NCBI GenBank assembly: GCA_012845835.1
Contig: JABAKD010000022.1
Coordinates: 12,182,718-12,246,717 of the forward strand
DNA length: 64,000 nt
Origin: Undaria pinnatifida
Taxonomy: Eukaryota; Sar; Phaeophyceae; Laminariales; Alariaceae
Direction: 5' to 3'
Part shown: positions 53,801 through 57,534 of the stretch, piece by piece
Position numbering within the stretch: position 1 is the stretch's first letter
Layout of the letters: each line of letters begins with the position of its first letter
Program-made: the position numbers and the translations under genes
The notes under the pieces: generated by a model
Database searches by the model: none
The model's input: the letters and a program-made list of their open reading frames with translations, nothing else
What the model was told of the DNA's origin: nothing

Positions 53801-56321
53801 CCTGTGAACGTTCCAAAAATGTTACAGTAAGACGGTTATGTTGGTATATTTGCCTTGTGGGTTATTAGGTTGTTGCGATGGCCTGGAGAGTAACCCGCAG
53901 CGTTAGGAAGACATTGGCGATATGTGTTATTTTGTTGTTTCTGCATGCTGTGCTAGGAGCTGCCATTCTGCTGTTCTCCGGCGCAATGTTGTCGAAAGCT
54001 CGTGATTTTCTACCGTAAGCGGAAGCTTTTGGTTTGTTACGATACGGCGCTTACGTTAACACCCTCCTTGTCGGCTATATCGTTTCGATGGCCTGGTGCG
54101 TAACCCGCAGCGTTAGGAAGACCGTGGTGGAGATCACGCCCGAGGGATACCTCATGTCCAAGCGGTGCTTCAAGACTCTGCCTGAACTCTTCAAATGGTT
54201 TAAGCTTAACGCGCAGCAGCTCGGCAGGAGCAGCAGGAGTGGACGGAAGGTGATTTTTGCGCGACGCCAAAGTGGCGGTGTTTTCGTGACGGCGCCCATA
54301 CACGTTTGCTTTTGGGCCATGCAATGTTTTGCTTTTTTACGTTTCAGCCTAAAATAGGTGATTGCATATTTCCTTGGCGCTCGAACCTCAAAAATGATTA
54401 GGGGCGTCCTTTCTTAGAGGGTAGAAGTGCAAAGGTGCTCGTCGGCGCTGTATTGGATGTGTTGTGTGCTCGCCGTGATTGTTCTGGTCGGTGGGGGCGG
54501 TAACACCTGGACTGGTTGTCATATTGCTTCCAAAAAACGCGTTGTGCGCTTTGGTTGCCACTCTGACGCCACAATAGAAAATTTCTATCTGCTAAGACGA
54601 CCCTTGAGATGCTGCCACGCGCGAAAAATAGTTTCACCTTCGCATTTCAGAGACAAACTGCACCTGTTTTTTTTGCACGTCTCCTCCCCGCCTGTTCGCA
54701 AATTTGATCCTTCCGTTACGGCACGGGCTACCTGAGTACCTTCTCTATTGTGGGTGTCCCCCTAATCCGTTACTATGCCCACTGTTCAAGGGTTAACACC
54801 TCTTGCCTTTTATTATTTGTGTAGCGCTTGCATTCCGCCTTATACACTTTTGGCCTTGTAACAGTTGTGTTTGCCCTTTCAACGAGTGCCTTTGGTCGTT
54901 TGTGACGCTTACCTTTTACCCTTTTCCCACGCACTCCCTCCTTTACACGGCACCAGGACACCCGCTCCCGCCAAAGTACCAGCGCCAACTCCCACGGGGG
55001 CATGCAGCAACCCCCACTCCCCCCGGAAAACCCGAGCAACATACCGCCTCCGCCGCCTCCACGGCCGGGGCAGCAAAGCTACCCCGCTTACAACGGAGGG
55101 GCTTATGGTTATAACGCGAACCCATCCCAGCAACCCTATCCGCAGCAAGCGGGATACTATGACGCGAACGCGCAACAGGTTGCCCCCGCGGGGGGCGCCC
55201 GCGCTGGGTCGCGTTGGGGTCAGGCACCTGCGGGCGCCGCGGCGCCGGCACCAGGCCAGGCCTATCAGCAGCAGCAGCAGCAGTACGATCAACAACAGCA
55301 GCAACAGGTGAGGTTGGAACGGGCAGGTTGTTTGAGGTGGCCCGCATGCGCCGCATTCGCTTGACAAGTGACGTCGCTTTCGGCAACATCAAAAATAAAT
55401 AACAATAAATAAAATCGACCAACGTTGGGAATGATGAACTCTCTGCACGTCACAAACGAAGGCACGTGCATATATACCGGGAGGGGGAGAAGGGAAGACA
55501 CCTGTGACTACGCCTTGTCCATTACGTAGAACGTAAAAGTGAGATTTAAGGAGTGTAGTATGTACTCTATACTGGACGCGGCGAAACCGGCAATTCACTC
55601 AAGCACGACTGTGCGAGGGGTTTCTTGGTTACAGTAGGTGGACCCTTTTAAGGAACCCCAAGATAAGGAAGAACGGTATATGAAGGACATCAAGTTTGTT
55701 CACACCATTAAGAGGTTCCTCCCTTGTAGAGGACGCTACACTCAATGAAAGACCCAGGTCTCTTAAAAGGGGTTATTGCACTTTTTCCTGCTTGAAAAAC
55801 GCTAATTACGTTGCGAGAAAACAAATTGGGTGCTTCTAAAGTGCCAGATGTATCGAATCTGAGCGTGTCGGTATATTGGGGACTCTTCCTCCCGGACGCA
55901 CTATGGCTCATTAAAGGGATTACCTACGGTAGCAGTTCACGATCGCCCGTCGTAACGAACTGACGCGGTTTGTGTGCGGCATTGAGTTGAGCTCCTGGGA
56001 TCGATCGGAGGTTGTGACGAGTTCCCAGCGCAGTGCCAGCAGTAGCTCATAGGCTGTAATTTAGCTGTACTAGTAAGCAGGGGTGCGACATTGGCTTGCC
56101 TTCTTGTGGTTTAGATGCTTGGTGCACCTGCCTAATTACCTCGCGAGCTGTTCTGTTTCCTGTTCCTGTTCCTGTTCCGTACTTGACCGCGTCGCTCCTC
56201 CTTCCCTGCCTCTCGTGTGGCCCATGTGTTTGAGCAGTGGTACGACGGACAACAGCAGCAGCATCAGCAGCAACAAATGTATCAGCAGCAATACGCACAG
56301 CCTAACCAGTATCAGCAATAG
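18120..56321 (+). CDS. SPT6: Transcription elongation factor / histone chaperone SPT6 (41 exons)
   Basis: SPT6 binds histones and elongating RNA polymerase II and reassembles nucleosomes behind it, in the nucleus. All introns are GT-AG, phases agree, and the spliced frame is 2004 codons; family members are usually about 1450-1750 residues. Exons: 18103/18120-18183, 18432-18587, 19036-19313, 20658-20851, 22043-22122, 22534-22720, 23537-23657, 24304-24354, 24890-25014, 25279-25434, 26567-26651, 27059-27151, 28074-28153, 28551-28855, 29721-29867, 30544-30645, 31787-31969, 32223-32397, 33905-34082, 34925-35038, 35803-35913, 37212-37406, 37729-37863, 39245-39408, 40087-40283, 41464-41607, 42184-42403, 42748-42865, 43116-43241, 44314-44423, 44725-44809, 45486-45629, 47483-47611, 48521-48664, 49734-49889, 50935-51045, 51812-51952, 52851-52987, 54111-54249, 54957-55307, 56238-56321. 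Two points are unsure. The first exon has a good acceptor at 18101-18102, so an upstream start exon may exist. The acceptor of the exon at 48521 could also be at 48518. Confidence 0.93.
22142..22177 (+). repeat. (GAT)n microsatellite in SPT6 intron 5
   Basis: A short run of GAT triplets with one AAT interruption starts 20 bp after the donor of exon 5. It gives spurious poly-Asp or poly-Ser open frames. Confidence 0.85.
22806..22958. mobile_element. GGGTC-rich inverted-repeat element, copy 2
   Basis: It starts CAGGTCTTTTCACGGATCAG and ends GACCCGTGAAAAGCCCTG, a clear terminal inverted repeat of about 18 bp. The 5 bp on each side (TATTC) agree, which could be what remains of an 8-bp target duplication. 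It lies in intron 6 of SPT6. Confidence 0.7.
23680..24060 (+). repeat. GGTCGGT / TTTTCGGT-rich degenerate repeat in SPT6 intron 7
   Basis: This stretch repeats TCGGTCGGT and GGTTTTTCGGTCGGT with variable spacing. It looks like slippage-derived sequence rather than a mobile element. Confidence 0.7.
24304..27151 (+). CDS. SPT6: SPT6 exons 8-12: start of the helical core
   Basis: Residues about 361-530. Exon 8 is only 51 nt. Exon 9 carries EPSLLKEKFLTEEDKIIQET and the family hallmark DRPERLQLR. Exon 10 carries DEAQWICNQL and ends EVPFIWHYRR, the counterpart of the conserved V-P-F-I-x-x-Y-R-K/R motif. Exons 11-12 give LTREHLWKIYDLDEMWDK and REKVARASGALWKLM. These helices form the scaffold of the core shared with bacterial Tex proteins. 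Confidence 0.92.
24395..24510 (+). repeat. Short tandem repeat (CGGCGAACCGCAACAT) in SPT6 intron 8
   Basis: Four diverged units of roughly 30 bp share CGAACCGCAACAT and CCGTTTTC. They start about 50 bp after the donor of the 51-nt exon 8. Confidence 0.65.
25995..26055 (-). mobile_element. 3' end fragment of the tRNA-like SINE
   Basis: On the minus strand it reads GAAGACACGTGAGACCACGG followed by CTTGTCC, matching the tail block of the SINEs at 46762-47075 and 31385-31660. A C-run of about 27 bp sits at its edge. The next 350 bp resembles no other copy. Confidence 0.6.
26870..26925 (+). repeat. (GGTGTT)n microsatellite in SPT6 intron 11
   Basis: GTTGGTGTTGGTGCTGGTGA-type repeats. The same motif family occurs at 29930-30045. 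Confidence 0.8.
27290..27312 (+). pseudogene. Copy of the exon 12 end and donor
   Basis: GACGATGAAGAGGTATGGT is a 19-bp perfect copy of the last 12 bases of exon 12 plus its donor (27140-27158). It lies 150 bp downstream in the same intron. Confidence 0.6.
28074..30645 (+). CDS. SPT6: SPT6 exons 13-16: charged expansion of the core
   Basis: Residues about 531-741. Exons 13-15 are unusually charged and longer than the equivalent segment of most family members. They include a Glu/Gly-rich run in exon 14 (GEGGEGGEGGEEEEE) and an Arg/Glu-rich helix in exon 15 (ERARAREARRKERKDAIERR), likely coiled coil. Exon 16, with IELKDMQDYFALVSTM, matches the conserved helix before the DNA-binding-like part. 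This expansion explains much of the extra length of the predicted protein. Confidence 0.85.
28411..28461 (+). repeat. (CCAA)n microsatellite in SPT6 intron 13
   Basis: About twelve CCAA units, just upstream of C-rich sequence and the acceptor of exon 14. Confidence 0.9.
28895..28920 (+). pseudogene. Copy of the exon 14 end and donor
   Basis: GTTACCTCATTGGTGAGTGA repeats the 3' end and donor of exon 14 (GTACCTCATTGGTGAGTTTT) about 50 bp further on. It has kept a usable GTGAGT. Confidence 0.6.
28921..29070 (+). repeat. (TTG)n-associated dispersed repeat, copy 3 (truncated)
   Basis: A (TTG)n/(GGT)n run is followed by ATCAAGTCCGCCGTGGTCGC, then AGGACGAGCTCCAGTCACT and CCCAGGAAAAA, in the same order as the start of the copy at 9015-9400. 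Confidence 0.65.
29160..29720 (+). other. SPT6 intron 14 remainder with a small dispersed repeat
   Basis: Positions 29438-29500 (CTCGAAAGGGATGCGTGGTC) match 37105-37165, and both are followed by a C-run. The rest has no recognisable feature. Confidence 0.45.
29876..30060 (+). repeat. (TTG)n and (GGTGTT)n microsatellite in SPT6 intron 15
   Basis: The run begins a few bases after the donor of exon 15. Similar GTT-rich sequence reappears after each of the two exon 15 copies that follow, so the microsatellite was duplicated together with the exon end. Confidence 0.85.
30070..30126 (+). pseudogene. Decayed copy A of the exon 15 3' half
   Basis: CCGGCGTCAGAAGAGGATGG, followed by GAGGAGCC and GCGCTATGAAGGAGGGTG, mirrors exon 15 (CCGGCGCCAGCAAAGGAGGG and GCGCTATGGAGGAGGAGGGTGAG). 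The frame now contains a TGA. Confidence 0.65.
30207..30268 (+). pseudogene. Decayed copy B of the exon 15 3' half
   Basis: GAGAGGAAGCGCCAGCAGAG, followed by GCTCGTAGCGCCACGGAGGA and GGAGGGTG, matches the same 60 bp of exon 15. It has an in-frame TAA and a weakened donor (GTGCGG). Confidence 0.65.
30370..30455 (+). mobile_element. 3' end fragment of the tRNA-like SINE
   Basis: It contains GAGAGGGGACGACACCTGTA and CCCACGGCCTGTCCAGAAG, the conserved SINE tail, followed by an A-rich stretch. Confidence 0.6.
30690..30752 (+). pseudogene. Partial copy of exon 16, frame still open
   Basis: GAGATCGAGCTGAAATATAC and onward to ACCATGGGTGAAT copies the last two thirds of exon 16 with its donor. In the ancestral frame it reads EIELKYTRDCFAVVNTM without a stop. 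I see no acceptor that would give the right phase, so it is more likely a relic than a cassette exon. Confidence 0.65.
31182..31361. mobile_element. CAGTA-ended MITE, copy 4
   Basis: The left end starts CAGTAGGGGTCCCCCCATAA. The right end, reverse complemented, starts CAGTAGCAGCCCCCCACTAA. The interior matches the cluster at 15.9-16.6 kb (GCCGCCTTATTCATTCCAGG). It lies in intron 16 of SPT6. Confidence 0.75.
31385..31660 (+). mobile_element. tRNA-derived SINE with A and B boxes
   Basis: The head has two A-box-like words (TGGTTCAGTAG at 31386-31396 and TGGATCAGTAGC at 31421-31432) and a B box (GGTTCAGACCC at 31468-31478), the internal RNA polymerase III promoter of tRNA genes. The body contains AAAAGTAGGAATGCTGAACC and ends with ACACGGCTTGTCCAGATGG, as in the other SINE copies. 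Confidence 0.7.
31787..37406 (+). CDS. SPT6: SPT6 exons 17-22: helix-turn-helix and Tex-like core
   Basis: Residues about 742-1060. Exon 17 ends in the HTH-like AGLRGLANKFSITAAQLGEV. Exon 18 has SILRGVRHILAREIAAEPRV, the equivalent of the family's G-A-R-x-x-x-A-x-x-I-A-x-E-P-x-V motif. Exon 19 has FHPLYGFHYLTRKSISDFL. Exons 20-22 continue the helical core through QGWDHQRTLVLDE and the long helices of exon 22. Introns here are the richest in decayed exon copies (see findings). Confidence 0.92.
32433..32644 (+). mobile_element. SINE-like retroposon with poly(A) tail and 11-bp target duplication
   Basis: The 212-bp element starts CAGCTTGCGCTGCCGGGG and ends CCGCCGGAGGATATG plus about 16 A. It is flanked on both sides by GATAATTGCAG (32422-32432 and 32646-32656), a perfect 11-bp target-site duplication. 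A copy of roughly 98 percent identity by eye lies in the opposite orientation at 40868-41075. It has no open frame and no clear B box. It sits 35 bp after the donor of SPT6 exon 18. Confidence 0.85.
32836..32920 (+). pseudogene. Decayed copy A of the exon 18 end, donor and intron start
   Basis: TATCCTCGCCTTGGAAGTCG, then GGTCAAGGC and GTGAGTTGAGGGTTGGG, parallels exon 18 (TATCCTCGCCAGGGAAATCG and GTGAGTTGACGGTTTTGG). The copy lacks the retroposon that sits in the original intron at 32433. Confidence 0.7.
33206..33230. repeat. Perfect 11-bp-arm palindrome TACCAGGTATA-ATA-TATACCTGGTA
   Basis: The arms are exactly complementary around a 3-bp centre. The half-site TACCAGGTA recurs many times in the window. 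Confidence 0.8.
33475..33540 (+). pseudogene. Decayed copy B of the exon 18 end, donor and intron start
   Basis: GAGGAAATCGCGGCAGAATC, then TAGGGCTTGAGGCCA and GTGAGTTGACGGTTGTG, is closer to exon 18 than copy A is. It carries an in-frame TGA. Confidence 0.7.
33650..33840 (+). repeat. (CT)n-rich pyrimidine tract upstream of exon 19
   Basis: CTCTCT/TGTCT-rich sequence ends about 65 bp before the acceptor of exon 19. It acts at most as an extended polypyrimidine tract. Confidence 0.7.
34151..34286 (+). pseudogene. Decayed copy A of the exon 19 end plus intron
   Basis: CATCTCCTCTACGGGTTTCC, then CGGGACTGACCACATGCATT and ATCGAGAAGG, then GTGGGCGTCCGAATAGTAA, follows exon 19 and its intron start (CACCCCCTCTACGGCTTCCA and GTGGGTGTTCGAAGAATAAC). 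It contains a TGA and a TAG. Confidence 0.75.
34370..34500 (+). pseudogene. Decayed copy B of the exon 19 end plus intron
   Basis: CTCTTGACGGGGATTGACTG, then GGCTCAATGGTTGAAAACGA and GTGGGTGTTCGAATG, matches the last third of exon 19 and its donor. The upstream part has early stops. Confidence 0.7.
34587..34713 (+). pseudogene. Decayed copy C of the exon 19 end plus intron
   Basis: TTGGGGTTTCGCTACCTCGA, then GGCTGACCGCGCGCAAACG and GGGCGGGTGGGTTAG, ending in AAAACTATGGCGG. It repeats exon 19 and about 25 bp of the following intron. Confidence 0.65.
35205..35285 (+). pseudogene. Decayed copy A of exon 20
   Basis: GTTGAGTCAATCGACGAAAA, then GAGTCACGAGCTGTAGACTA and TGTTTCCTCGACG, mirrors exon 20. 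A deletion shifts the frame into a TAA, and the GT of the donor is lost (ACGAAAG). Confidence 0.75.
35385..35465 (+). pseudogene. Copy B of exon 20, frame open, donor lost
   Basis: It reads VAESIDENDNIGKSHELEKR and RLLD in the ancestral frame, against LVESIDETGNLVESHELEKK and CFLD in exon 20. The donor GTGAGA has become GCGAGG. Confidence 0.75.
35925..36117 (+). repeat. (TTG)n/(CTG)n microsatellite in SPT6 intron 21
   Basis: About 190 bp of GTT and GCT triplets start 10 bp after the donor of exon 21. All frames are open through it (poly-Leu, poly-Val, poly-Asn and others). Confidence 0.95.
36150..36246 (+). pseudogene. Decayed copy of exon 21 beyond its microsatellite
   Basis: GGGGGGCATCATCGACGGCG, then GCGAAGCAGGGCTGTGACAA and CCAGCGCACCCTAGTGCTGG followed by GCGAGGTCGGTG, repeats exon 21 and its donor. 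It contains a frameshift and a TGA. Confidence 0.75.
36703..36755 (+). pseudogene. Decayed copy A of the exon 22 start with acceptor
   Basis: GCAGGCATTGGTGGAAAACC and CTTCTATATGCCGTCCCTGG repeat the acceptor and first 45 bp of exon 22. A 2-bp insertion shifts the frame into a TAA. Confidence 0.75.
36819..36929 (+). pseudogene. Copy B of the exon 22 start: possible alternative terminal exon
   Basis: The acceptor TTTTTATCCCGCAG is intact. The phase-0 frame reads TSVENLLPSVETEVVRVGNN and continues for 16 residues to TGA at 36927-36929. If spliced after exon 21 it would end SPT6 near residue 1030, before the YqgF, HhH, S1 and SH2 parts. Whether it is used cannot be told from sequence. Confidence 0.6.
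36931..36972 (+). pseudogene. Short decayed copy C of the exon 22 start
   Basis: GGGAGAACCTTCCACCGTCC followed by GGAGGTGGT is a further partial copy with a deletion. The acceptor AG is lost. Confidence 0.5.
37729..41607 (+). CDS. SPT6: SPT6 exons 23-26: YqgF / RNase H-like domain
   Basis: Residues about 1061-1273. The domain starts RVVGIYVGSDNRDESWAAAI, the first strand pair of the YqgF fold, and continues with NRPHVVCVSTSAG in exon 24 and INQRAAVALGRYLQDPLVEI in exon 25. Exon 26 ends with the linker LRLHPLQDQVPPLQLL, equivalent to the L-x-x-H-P-L-Q motif just before the helix-hairpin-helix. In SPT6 proteins this fold is considered catalytically inactive, and I see no complete acidic triad at the canonical places. 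Confidence 0.9.
38129..38484. mobile_element. GGGTC-rich inverted-repeat element, copy 3
   Basis: The left end is CAGGGCTGTTCACGGGTCAT, and the right end contains CCCACCCGTGAAAAG. The interior alternates GGGTCGGGTC runs with AGGTTTTCAAA-like and AAAATATCACG-like words and the palindrome GGGTCATCATGACCC. It lies in intron 23 of SPT6. Confidence 0.7.
38885..39190 (+). repeat. Three tandem units of about 115 bp (ATGAGCTAGACC...CAGATCTTCC)
   Basis: The word TGAGCTAGACC starts near 38899, 39014 and 39130. Each unit contains CAGATCTTCCCTGAA, GATCATCAACGGGGGATCA, GCTAGAT-ACGCAGATCGTC and ACGGCTCCCACG. Related single pieces lie at 43900-43935 and 52540-52670 (+) and at 44080-44220 and 57290-57530 (-). 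Confidence 0.8.
39980..40048 (-). repeat. tRNA-like sequence with A- and B-box words before exon 25
   Basis: On the minus strand it has GTTAGCATGAAGGGCC (A-box-like, 40026-40043) and GGGGTTTGAATCCC (B-box-like, 39987-40000), with a T-stem that pairs. No acceptor stem forms, so it is not a working tRNA gene. A SINE head or a tRNA pseudogene is likely. Confidence 0.4.
40868..41075 (-). mobile_element. SINE-like retroposon, second copy
   Basis: This is a reverse-orientation copy of 32433-32644 with only about five differences by eye (for example AATGGGACCC versus AATGGAACCC). A T-rich run precedes it on the plus strand, which is the poly(A) tail on the minus strand. I could not see a clean target duplication. 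It lies in intron 25 of SPT6. Confidence 0.8.
41756..41805 (+). repeat. (TTG)n microsatellite in SPT6 intron 26
   Basis: A run of GTT/TTG triplets; similar TTC/TTG runs recur at 42000-42060 after the exon 27 copy. Confidence 0.85.
41918..41998 (+). pseudogene. Decayed upstream copy of the exon 27 start
   Basis: CACCCCCATCGTACCGAACT, then GCGCTTTACTCGTGGCGTCG and ACATCAACCACGCCGTGGAG followed by CACGAG, matches the last 60 bp of intron 26 and the start of exon 27. The acceptor CCAG has become CGTG. Confidence 0.75.
42184..44809 (+). CDS. SPT6: SPT6 exons 27-31: helix-hairpin-helix and death-like domain
   Basis: Residues about 1274-1493. Exon 27 carries VDINHAAEHEHAMGVLQFVP followed by GLGPRKAAKLLERLG and TNAAGFLRV, the double helix-hairpin-helix signature. 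Exon 28 gives DDTRVHPECYNTQDWAQRI, and exon 30 LSAYADELERQGEG, the conserved L-x-x-x-A-x-E-L-E-R-Q-G motif. Exon 31 has IPYSIPGEDELFEWLTGET. The acceptor of exon 30 (44311-44313) has a modest pyrimidine tract. Confidence 0.92.
43353..43790 (+). repeat. Minisatellite of about 58-bp units in SPT6 intron 29
   Basis: Six or more diverged units carry AGAGGGCCCCGGTTCGCCC, TTTTCCG-CCTCT and GGCTTTG-CTAG-AGCGC. It is pure intron sequence, and the open frames across it are not genes. Confidence 0.8.
44080..44230 (-). repeat. Inverted pieces of the GATC-rich repeat family
   Basis: ATCTGTATGGTCTATCCATC, CATGTTACTGGGTGGGATCC and GATCCTGCAAAACATCTCAT match 57330-57440 and, reversed, the arrays at 38.9 and 52.5 kb. 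Together with 43900-43935 (+) they form a loose inverted arrangement upstream of exon 30. Confidence 0.5.
45276..45447 (+). repeat. Minisatellite of 19-bp units (GTGGTAGTATCCACCGGGT)
   Basis: Nine nearly identical units end about 40 bp before the acceptor of exon 32. Each unit can fold on itself through GTGG and CCAC. Confidence 0.9.
45486..48664 (+). CDS. SPT6: SPT6 exons 32-34: S1 domain and linker
   Basis: Residues about 1494-1632. Exon 32 encodes the S1 OB-fold strands (GVLVPVRVMKHNDAGVRVRL, then GLFGFVPADYVTDD). Exon 33 closes it with AAIMKVDKGRYELKLSLRKS. Exon 34 is the charged linker with DDKFDAERAKREARERIKEA, matching the D-x-x-A-E-x-x-x-x-x-x-E stretch before the SH2 pair. The first nine or so codons of exon 34 are uncertain because two in-phase acceptors exist. 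Confidence 0.88.
46762..47075 (+). mobile_element. tRNA-like SINE, near full length
   Basis: The head runs GGTCGCCCCGGGGCCGTATC, a B-box-like GAGTTCGAGCCCC (46819-46830), then the body with CTTGTGCACAAATTGACTTG and GAAAAATCGACGAGCAGTGG, then the tail ACCACGGCTTATCCAGAAGC and an A-rich end. It is immediately preceded by a GACGTCAG-type repeat (46652-46735). It lies in intron 32 of SPT6. Confidence 0.75.
47612..47995 (+). repeat. Tandem array of TTACTAGG units with a longer 65-75 bp period
   Basis: Directly after the donor of exon 33 there are pure GTTACTAG octamers. A larger unit, TTTATAGGTTGTGACTGC followed by CATAGGGTACTAGG, then occurs three times, and the array decays towards 47995. Confidence 0.9.
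48155..48236 (+). pseudogene. Decayed copy of the exon 33 end and intron start
   Basis: GGGCTCAAGCTGTCCTCCAG, then ACAACCCGCAACCCGGACAT and ATCGTACAGCATCTGCTAGG repeat the last 55 bp of exon 33, its donor region and the first 30 bp of intron. The copy lies beyond the TTACTAGG array. Confidence 0.75.
49734..54249 (+). CDS. SPT6: SPT6 exons 35-39: tandem SH2 module
   Basis: Residues about 1633-1860. The N-terminal SH2 begins HPQFKNLTHLEAEQFLKE and has the phosphate-binding Arg in GEALIRPSSKGPDHLSLTW (exon 36). Exon 37 gives EYEDLDEIISRRV. The C-terminal SH2 follows in exons 38-39 (NRIPYLMCRKGPPGYVNLMY, then VEITPEGYLMSKRCFKTLPE and LFKWFKLN). The tandem SH2 binds phosphorylated RNA polymerase II linker/CTD. 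A Gly run (nine residues) in exon 35 is unusual. Confidence 0.92.
51311..51515. mobile_element. GGGTC-rich inverted-repeat element, copy 4
   Basis: The left end is GGGATTTTCATGGGTCATGA, and the right end, reverse complemented, is CAAGGTATTTTACTGGGTCA. It has the same GGGTCGGGTC interior and GAGGTTATCAAA-like words as the other copies. It lies in intron 36 of SPT6. Confidence 0.65.
52375..52670 (+). repeat. GATC-rich sequence and one unit of the 115-bp repeat family
   Basis: Positions 52390-52475 are dominated by AGATCAT/TATAGATC words. Positions 52555-52640 carry CATGCAGATCCTACGGTTCC, TAGACCGCACAGATCTTCC and GGGAATCGGCGATCTGCTCG, as in the array at 38.9 kb. Confidence 0.6.
53872..53915 (+). 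pseudogene. Upstream copy of the exon 39 acceptor region
   Basis: GCGATGGCCTGGAGAGTAAC followed by CCGCAGCGTTAGGAAGAC copies the last 24 bp of intron 38 and the first 13 bp of exon 39 (54087-54123). Two substitutions are visible, and the acceptor CGCAG is intact. Confidence 0.75.
54957..56321 (+). CDS. SPT6: SPT6 exons 40-41: Pro/Gln/Tyr-rich tail
   Basis: Residues 1861-2004. The tail is low-complexity and likely disordered: PSNIPPPPPPRPGQQSYPAY, repeated YPQQAGYY-like units and Gln runs. Exon 41 reads WYDGQQQQHQQQQMYQQQYA and a few more residues, ending in TAG at 56319-56321. The frame stays open after this TAG for 15 more codons of similar composition (starting YAQQAGGAG) to a TGA, so the stop may be recent. 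Confidence 0.88.
55410..55545 (+). mobile_element. 3' end fragment of the tRNA-like SINE
   Basis: GGAGAAGGGAAGACACCTGT followed by GACTACGCCTTGTCCATTAC matches the conserved tail. It lies in the last SPT6 intron. Confidence 0.6.
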
Positions 56322-57285
56322 TACGCGCAGCAGGCTGGAGGCGCAGGCATATCTCAGGCGCGGGAGTGAGGTTGTGATATGGCGTTATGGCCGTGACCCA
56401 ATAAGCAGATGCTTGTGTTTGAGGTTATGACCATGGCGTCAGGGTTATGACCCAGTATGCAGACACTTGTGCGGTTAGTTTGTGGGTTCCTTACATTTGT
56501 TGCGTATCCAGCTAGATAATACAAGGGGTAAGCGCTGCCCGCGATGGTATGCAAGAGTATCCATTAGTGGAGAATAATGCGAAATGCTATGTGGTCACCG
56601 GTAACCGGGAGAGGATAACGACTTTAGCCAAAGCGCGTTCGCGATCGCCCTGATTTGCGTGAATTGCGGCATGCTTAGGGTTGCAGCAGCGGAGGCATGT
56701 GGAATGTGTTTTGTCGCTGTCAAAGAAATACTCCAGCCTGTAGAATATTTGCGCAAGACAGCACGGCATGCAGGTTTTCCTGTCGTGTGTAACGTAGAGG
56801 ATGAGTTTTTCCCCCTTGAGGATATGACGTGTTCGCTTGGCGCTTAGCGTTGTTACCGCCGTCATTGTTCATTGTCATAGGTGGGGGAGGGGTAGGGGGG
56901 GGAGTGCGCTGCCTTTGCGCAGATGTGGAGGTTCAAGCCTGCAGCGGAATGCGAATACCCTGCCGGTCCTGAACGTGAGCCTGTGACTTTAAATTTATAT
57001 TTTGAACCTCTCTTTCGAAAGACAAACTGTCCCTTTTATGGAGGTGATTGTTTTGGGCCGGTGTTTGGACCCACGCAATCATCTGTTTTTCCTCCCATTA
57101 TATAATGCAATCGCACCGTTCAGCTCGCTTTGTTTTGCGCCAAGAGCGCGGCCAATTACTACTGGAAAGCCTTATAAACCCCGTTAGTGTAAACAACGAG
57201 TTCAGCACCGACCGCATGAAGCAGCCGAGCTGCCGGGCTAGGGGGTATGTCCGCACTGCAATGTAAGCACACGTCGGATTGATCA
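56322..57285. other. SPT6 3' flank, no gene recognised
   Basis: A 50-bp block (GGTTGTGATATGGCGTTATG..., 56372-56415) is repeated diverged at 56419-56470. I see no clear AATAAA polyadenylation signal close behind the stop. Small open frames here have no recognisable domains. Confidence 0.4.
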
Positions 57286-57370
57286 CCAATCTTTACTTGA
57301 TCTATATGTTTTAGGGAAGATCTGCATAGCCTACAGCAGCTCATGTTACTCGGTGCGCACGATCTGTATG

Positions 57371-57530
57371 GTCTAAAAAGTGTTCCTGTACTCGATAGAT
57401 ACAGATCCAACAAAACATCTAACGGCAGGCACGGGATCTAGATCATGGCCGTCTAAAAAGTGTTCCTGTACTCGATAGATACAGATCCAACAAAACATCT
57501 AACGGCAGGCACGGGATCTAGATCATGGCC
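57371..57530 (+). repeat. Perfect 80-bp tandem duplication
   Basis: Two identical 80-bp units (57371-57450 and 57451-57530) start GTCTAAAAAGTGTTCCTGTA and end GATCATGGCC. They belong to the GATC-rich dispersed family. Perfect identity means very recent duplication. Confidence 0.95.
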
Positions 57531-57534
57531 GGCC

